DNA of 56,374 nt from DASRFA01 sp035651755. GTDB lineage: Bacteria > Desulfobacterota > Binatia > UBA12015. Shown piece after piece: positions 52,097 through 56,374 of this stretch (its first letter is position 1; each line of letters starts with the position of its first letter). The notes under the pieces were generated by a model. It saw nothing but the letters and a program-made list of their open reading frames with translations, was not told the DNA's origin and ran no database searches. A program made the position numbers and the translations under genes. The DNA lies in the NCBI GenBank assembly GCA_035651755.1, contig DASRFA010000012.1, forward strand, positions 1 to 56,374, written 5' to 3'.

Positions 52097-54547
52097 GTGG
52101 AGGTGCGATCCGTCGACGCGTGCCGTGTGGATCCGGTCGGCCGGTGCGGTCGCGATCGCTCGCGTCGCCGCCCCGCCGCGGGCGCCTTCGCGGCCGTGGC
52201 GATGTCGCTCGGGCTCCTCCTCTCGGGCTGCACCGACGCGACGACCTGCGTTCCGCTCGCCGACGGCCGCTGCGTGGCGGAGACCTTCCACAACCCGCCC
52301 GTCCTCGAGCCGGACGGGGATGGCGTCTACCGGCTCGAGCTCGCGCCCACCGAGTTCCGCTTCGAGGGCCAGCGCCACTGCGGGCGAGGCTACAATGGCC
52401 AGTACCCGGGCCCGACGATCGACGTTCCGCGTGCGCGGGACGGAAGCCCGCGCCGGGTGCGCGTCAACCTGCGGAACCGCTTCACGAAGAGCGACTATCA
52501 GTCGGTGTCCGAATCCGCCGACGACGTCTGCACGTGCACCGACTCGACGACCGGCGAGGCCTGCATGAGCAGCTCGCACGGGCACGACGGCTCGCACGGC
52601 ACCGACGACGATTGCCGATGCACCGACTCCAGTGGCGACACCTGCCACGTCTACGACTTCAACGTCACCAACCTGCACTTCCACGGCGCCCACGTCCGGC
52701 CCGACGCCGCGCGCGGCGGAGGCTGCGCGGAGAGCGAAGGGCTCTCGTGCCGATCGTGCGCCGACGCCTCCGACTCCGGCGCACGCACCTGCTTCTACTC
52801 CGACGACGTGCTGTCGCGCGTCGAGCCCGGTCACGGCGTCCAGCACCGCTACGACGTCGACGAGGACGGAACCGCGACTGCCGGCCTCAGCTGGTACCAC
52901 CCGCACATCCACGGCACGACCGCCATCCAGGTCGCCGGCGGCGCAGCGGGCGCGTACATCGTGCGCGGCGACATCGACGAGATCCCGGGCGTCCGGAACG
53001 CCCGCGAGCGCGTCATGGTCTTGACGACGCCGCCGACGACGTACACGCCGCTCTCCGAGGGCGAGCCCTGCGACGAGGACCACATCACCTTCGACGGCTT
53101 CGCGACGCTGAACGCGACGCCGGGCGAGAACGCTCAGGCGAACCTCGTGAACGGGCTCGAGAAGCCGCGCCTCCTGATGCCGCCCGGACAGATCGAGCGC
53201 TGGCGCATCCTGGACGCGTCCTTCCTCGACGAGGTGCAGATCGCGCTCTTCAAGGGCAAGGACTCCGACTGCAACGACCTCGATCTCGACGCGAGCCCGG
53301 TCGCCCTCACGCAGATCGAGCGCGACGGCATCCCGCTCGCGAGGCCCGCCGACGGGGCGGATTGGCCCTTCGCGCCGCCGTACGTCTTCATGTCGTCGGG
53401 GTATCGCGTGGAAGCCCTGCTCGACGGCAGCCGGCTGGCGCATGGGGACACCCTCTGCCTCATGAGCGCACGCGCCCTTCAGCGGGACCAGACCGGAACG
53501 ACGCCCGAGCCGGTCGGGACGACGGTCGCATCGACAGCGGAGGAGATCCTGAAGCGCGTGTCGAACGGCGACGTGCTCGCGATCGTCAACGTCACGAAGT
53601 CCTCGCGGCCGCCGACCGAGACCGTGATGCCGGATCTCGCCGCCGTCGCCGCGCAGTCGCCGAGCATGATGCTCGCCGGCGGCACCGTCGACGCGCTCGC
53701 CCGATGCGCGGCCGCGGAGAAGGTGACCGACATCGAGGCGATCGACCAGTTCTCCGCGCTCTGGATGATCTTCTACAACACCGACAGCCTCGACCGCTGC
53801 GGCTTCGACGACCACAACATCAACGCGAAGAACTTCGAGAGCACGGATCGGTCGAAGCATCCCTACGACCGCGTGATGAAGAAGGGCGACGTGCAGCACT
53901 GGCGCGTCGTCTCGGGATTCGACGGCCATCCCTTCCACATCCACATCAACCCGTACGTGGTCTGTCCGCTGCCGCCGGCCGGGTCGTCGAGCCCGAACGC
54001 CGCGGGAAGGCTCTTCGAGCCGCCGTTCGCGCACTGGCGCGACACCTATCTCGTCAACCTCAACCGGACGGCGGACCTCATCACCGAGTTCCGCGCTTTC
54101 GCGGGCACGTACGTCGACCATTGCCACAAGCTCACCCACGAGGACCACGGGATGATGGAGCTGGTCCACGTCTGCGATCCGGACGTGGAGGACTGCGACA
54201 CGTTGTGCGACGGCTGGCCGTGCAACTGGAACCGCTGCGCCGCGGACGACGACGACTGCGGGCGGCGCCTCGTCGCGACCAAGTGCCTCTTCGAGCCCGA
54301 GTTCTGCCCAGAAGCGGCGCTCCGCTGCCGCCCTTGCGACGACGGCCGACCCTGTCCGGCGGGCGCGTCGTGCGCGGTCACCAGCTCCGACGGCGTCGCC
54401 CGCTGCGTCCCCGCCGCGACGGCGGAGAGCTCGTCCCGGACGGACGAGCCCGCGCGACGACCCGCCAAGGCCGCCGCTTCACGAGCCCACGTTCGCGCAC
54501 CGCATCGGCCCGGCTCTCGTTCTCCGTTGGCGCTCGCTCGCCGCTGA
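52097..54547 (+). CDS. Multicopper oxidase lipoprotein with Cys/His-rich insert and Cys-rich tail
   Basis: An 816-residue exported multicopper oxidase. The GTG is preceded by AGGAGG; an ATG at 52202 is the alternative. The lipobox is SGC (Cys45). All copper motifs are present: HFH (194-196), HPHIH (268-272), HPFHIH (611-616) and HCHKLTHEDHGM (675-686). An insert at about 143-185 carries two similar CxCTDS...C units around a HGHDGSHG stretch, which are not part of the standard fold. About 90 residues with about 14 cysteines follow the last copper motif. It probably oxidises phenols, Cu(I), Mn(II) or lignin-like compounds at the cell surface. The insert suggests metal binding. Confidence 0.88.
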   Translation: MEVRSVDACRVDPVGRCGRDRSRRRPAAGAFAAVAMSLGLLLSGCTDATTCVPLADGRCVAETFHNPPVLEPDGDGVYRLELAPTEFRFEGQRHCGRGYNGQYPGPTIDVPRARDGSPRRVRVNLRNRFTKSDYQSVSESADDVCTCTDSTTGEACMSSSHGHDGSHGTDDDCRCTDSSGDTCHVYDFNVTNLHFHGAHVRPDAARGGGCAESEGLSCRSCADASDSGARTCFYSDDVLSRVEPGHGVQHRYDVDEDGTATAGLSWYHPHIHGTTAIQVAGGAAGAYIVRGDIDEIPGVRNARERVMVLTTPPTTYTPLSEGEPCDEDHITFDGFATLNATPGENAQANLVNGLEKPRLLMPPGQIERWRILDASFLDEVQIALFKGKDSDCNDLDLDASPVALTQIERDGIPLARPADGADWPFAPPYVFMSSGYRVEALLDGSRLAHGDTLCLMSARALQRDQTGTTPEPVGTTVASTAEEILKRVSNGDVLAIVNVTKSSRPPTETVMPDLAAVAAQSPSMMLAGGTVDALARCAAAEKVTDIEAIDQFSALWMIFYNTDSLDRCGFDDHNINAKNFESTDRSKHPYDRVMKKGDVQHWRVVSGFDGHPFHIHINPYVVCPLPPAGSSSPNAAGRLFEPPFAHWRDTYLVNLNRTADLITEFRAFAGTYVDHCHKLTHEDHGMMELVHVCDPDVEDCDTLCDGWPCNWNRCAADDDDCGRRLVATKCLFEPEFCPEAALRCRPCDDGRPCPAGASCAVTSSDGVARCVPAATAESSSRTDEPARRPAKAAASRAHVRAPHRPGSRSPLALARR

Positions 54548-54561
54548 GCCGGACGCCGCGG

Positions 54562-55416
54562 TCAGCCTTGGCAGTGGGTCGTCTGGCCCGCCGGCACCTG
54601 GCTCCCCGTACAGGAGCTGCAGCTGCAGCACTGGTCGGTCGGCTGCAGCATCGTCGCCGTATTCTTGACCACGACCGTGCAGGGATTCGAGCTCTGGAGC
54701 GTCACGCTGACTGCAGCGCTCGCGTTCGGCACCATGCCGTCGCAGGTGAAGGCGGTCCAGTTCTGGATGAGCGTCGCCGACGAGCAGTCCGGGGCCACCA
54801 GGATTCCAACCTGACCCGCGTTGTCCGGGTTCTGGCAGTTGTTCGGGTTCGGGCAGTTTCCCGCCGAGATGCAGGAGCGCCAGTACCAGCCGTTCACCTG
54901 GAAACCGATCTGGTAGAGGCCGAAGAGCTGCGACACCTGGACGGTCTTCTGCTGCTGGTACGCGATGTCGACCGGCGTGTAGCCCACGAAGAACGTCAAC
55001 GTCGGTCCCATGCACAGCGATGAGATCTGCACCTGGTTGTCGACGATCACCGGGATCGTCGGCGAGGTGCTGAGCTGCCCACCCCCCGCGGCGGAGGCGA
55101 GGGCGTCCGTCGAGCGAGCCGTGAAGCTCTCGAACTCTCCGGCGGATTCGACGGCGGGACAGCTGGACCCATACCTCTGCTGCAAGCGCGAGAAGCTGCC
55201 GCGGAAGCTGGCGGCGCATTTCTCGAGCGCGCTCTCGCGCCTCGCCTGCTCGCTCGAGTCGGTGTAGCGCGATTCGACCCTGAGCCGGCACTCCGTGAGC
55301 GAGGCCAGGACCGCGTTCAGCGCGGCCTCGCAGCCGTCGCCGCGGGCGGCGCTCGGCGCCAGGGATGCCCCAAGCGCGAGGATGATCGTCATTCGGTGGA
55401 TCGTTCGATTGGACAT
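54562..55416 (-). CDS. Secreted cysteine-rich protein of unknown function
   Basis: A 284-residue exported protein with a signal peptide ending near SAARG. A helical N-terminal part (about 30-85, with two or three cysteines) is followed by a beta-rich middle (PTIPVIVDNQVQISSLCMG, then YQIGFQVNGWYWRSC) and a cysteine-rich end (CCSCSSCTG). GGAGGC precedes the ATG. It converges with the multicopper oxidase, whose stop lies 14 bases away; its own strong cysteine content and export suggest metal or redox contact. I do not recognise a family. Confidence 0.75.
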   Translation of the reverse strand: MSNRTIHRMTIILALGASLAPSAARGDGCEAALNAVLASLTECRLRVESRYTDSSEQARRESALEKCAASFRGSFSRLQQRYGSSCPAVESAGEFESFTARSTDALASAAGGGQLSTSPTIPVIVDNQVQISSLCMGPTLTFFVGYTPVDIAYQQQKTVQVSQLFGLYQIGFQVNGWYWRSCISAGNCPNPNNCQNPDNAGQVGILVAPDCSSATLIQNWTAFTCDGMVPNASAAVSVTLQSSNPCTVVVKNTATMLQPTDQCCSCSSCTGSQVPAGQTTHCQG

Positions 55417-55526
55417 GGCCTGCCTCCGCTCCCGACGTGCCCGGTTTCTGACTCGATCATCGGCAGGCTGGCAAGTCCTCTGCAGCGACGTCCCGCCGCG
55501 CACGGAGGCGACGCTGGAGCTCTCGC

Positions 55527-56374
55527 CTACGAAGCCGCGCCCTGCAGCTCGCCGCAGGCGTCGTCCGGCAGATCGAGCTCGGCGGCGGCGAGGTTTTCGC
55601 GCAGGTGCGCCACCGAAGATGTGCCCGGGATGAGGAGGATGTTCGGCGCGCGGCGGAGCAGCCAGGCGAGCGCGACCTGCATCGGGGTCGCGCCGAGCCG
55701 TCGAGCGACGTCCGAGAGGGTCGCCGAGTGGAGCGGGGTGAACCCGCCAAGCGGAAAGTACGGGACGTAGGCCGTGCCGTCGCGGGCGAGGTCGTCGATC
55801 ACGGCGTCGTCGTCGCGATGCGCGAGGTTGTAGTGGTTCTGCACGCAAACGATCTCACAGATTCGTCGCCCCTCCGCGATCTGCGCGGGCGTGACGTTGC
55901 TGAGGCCGATGTGGCGCACCAGGCCCCGGCGCTGGAAATCGGCGAGGACGGTCTCGATCGAGCCCTCGGCCGGCTCGTGGATGCTGAACGCGCAGCGGAA
56001 GTTCACCACGTCGAGCGCATCGAGATCGAGATTGCGCAGGTTCTCGTGGACCGCGCGAGTCAAGTCGTCCGGCGAGAACGCGGGGATCCACGACGCGTCG
56101 TCGCCACGGCGCGCGCCGACCTTGGTGACGATGACGAGATCGTCCGGGTACGGATGCAGCGCTTCGCGGATGAGCTGGTTCGTGACGTGCGGCCCGTAGA
56201 AGTCGCTGGTGTCGATGTGATCGACTCCGGACGCGATCGCCTCTCGCAGGACCGCCACCGCCGCGTCGCGATCCTTCGGCGGACCCAACACGCCGGGACC
56301 CGCGAGCTGCATGGCGCCGTAGCCGATGCGCTTCACCTTTCGGTCGCCGAGGAGGTACGTGCCGCCCTGAGCGA
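55527..56374 (-). CDS. Aldo/keto reductase (5' end beyond the window)
   Basis: At least 282 residues of an aldo/keto reductase of the YdbC-like branch. The frame reads GGTYLLGDRKVKRIGYGAMQ from the window edge, the usual N-terminal region of that branch, so the true start lies outside. The catalytic Asp and Tyr are in HIDTSDFYG and the Lys in VIVTKVG. The histidine of the usual tetrad is replaced by Asn-Phe-Arg (VVNFRCAF), as is normal for this branch. It reduces an aldehyde or pyridoxal-like substrate with NADPH. The operon context cannot be seen. Confidence 0.88.
   Translation of the reverse strand, partial: AQGGTYLLGDRKVKRIGYGAMQLAGPGVLGPPKDRDAAVAVLREAIASGVDHIDTSDFYGPHVTNQLIREALHPYPDDLVIVTKVGARRGDDASWIPAFSPDDLTRAVHENLRNLDLDALDVVNFRCAFSIHEPAEGSIETVLADFQRRGLVRHIGLSNVTPAQIAEGRRICEIVCVQNHYNLAHRDDDAVIDDLARDGTAYVPYFPLGGFTPLHSATLSDVARRLGATPMQVALAWLLRRAPNILLIPGTSSVAHLRENLAAAELDLPDDACGELQGAAS

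Noticed and set aside
52540..52650. Frameshift or assembly error in the multicopper oxidase at the Cys/His-rich insert
   Set aside because: The reading frame continues without stop, third positions stay G/C-rich, and all downstream copper motifs are in frame.
1..56374. Prophage, transposon, CRISPR, tRNA or rRNA genes
   Set aside because: I saw no direct repeats with regular spacing, no integrase or transposase, no cloverleaf-like sequence and no rRNA motifs.

Overview
The window is GC-rich (roughly 68-70% by eye), tightly packed and protein-coding. I found no rRNA, tRNA, CRISPR, integrase, transposase or phage gene. The content is mainly acyl-CoA dehydrogenases, thiolase-like/DUF35 pairs, class III CoA-transferases, SDRs, P450s, amidohydrolases, aldo/keto reductases and secreted copper proteins. 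That mix recalls uncultured soil bacteria of the Binatota / former Deltaproteobacteria type. The placement is inferred from gene content; no phylogenetic marker is present.

Layout. 27-2083 (-): cupin, thiolase-like protein, DUF35 protein. 2190-3374 (-): secreted purple-acid-type phosphatase. 3630-6636 (-): TetR regulator and an orphan molybdenum-hydroxylase large subunit. 6847-11200 (+): aldo/keto reductase, TauD-type dioxygenase, SDR, D-aminoacylase-like amidohydrolase. 11227-14404: an epoxide hydrolase (-) divergent from an SDR and a CYP125/142-like P450 (+). 14411-18308 (-): acyl-CoA dehydrogenase, aldehyde dehydrogenase, second P450. 18488-20224 (-): lipoprotein joining a cytochrome-c-like domain to a PHM-type copper monooxygenase. 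20382-25145: amidohydrolase (-), then a small lipoprotein, two acyl-CoA dehydrogenases and a type-10-like hydroxyacyl-CoA dehydrogenase (+). 25169-30499 (-): flavin monooxygenase-like protein, APH-type kinase, thiolase-like protein, DUF35, acyl-CoA synthetase. 30732-31759 (+): SDR and a decayed thiolase. 31725-34624 (-): EthD-like protein, amidohydrolase, alpha/beta hydrolase. 34746-36689 (+): Baeyer-Villiger-type monooxygenase. 36746-43764 (-): three secreted hydrolases (SGNH, GH44, composite serine hydrolase). 43955-46470 (-): CoA-transferase pair. 46578-49526 (+): SDR, SnoaL-like dehydratase, FadR-type regulator, SDR. 49601-56374: STN-like protein, FMN reductase, methyltransferase, multicopper oxidase lipoprotein, a cysteine-rich secreted protein and an aldo/keto reductase cut by the window end.

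Reading the genes together, hydroxylation (P450s), CoA activation (AMP ligase, CoA-transferases), dehydrogenation by a probable two-subunit acyl-CoA dehydrogenase, hydration, SDR oxidation and a retro-aldol/thiolytic step by thiolase-DUF35 pairs form the logic of steroid or terpenoid side-chain catabolism. The BVMO with a divergent hydrolase adds a ketone-to-ester-to-acid route. The substrate itself is not shown by the sequence.

The strongest new signal is a recurrent AT-rich palindrome, consensus AACRTCTAGAYGTT, found at four promoter regions with a weaker fifth copy, all in front of these catabolic operons. It suggests one shared regulator. Other notable items are the PHM-cytochrome lipoprotein, a 978-residue serine hydrolase carrying a duplicated unrecognised domain and a propeller, a thiolase pseudogene, and a CoA-transferase pair in which one partner lacks the catalytic aspartate.
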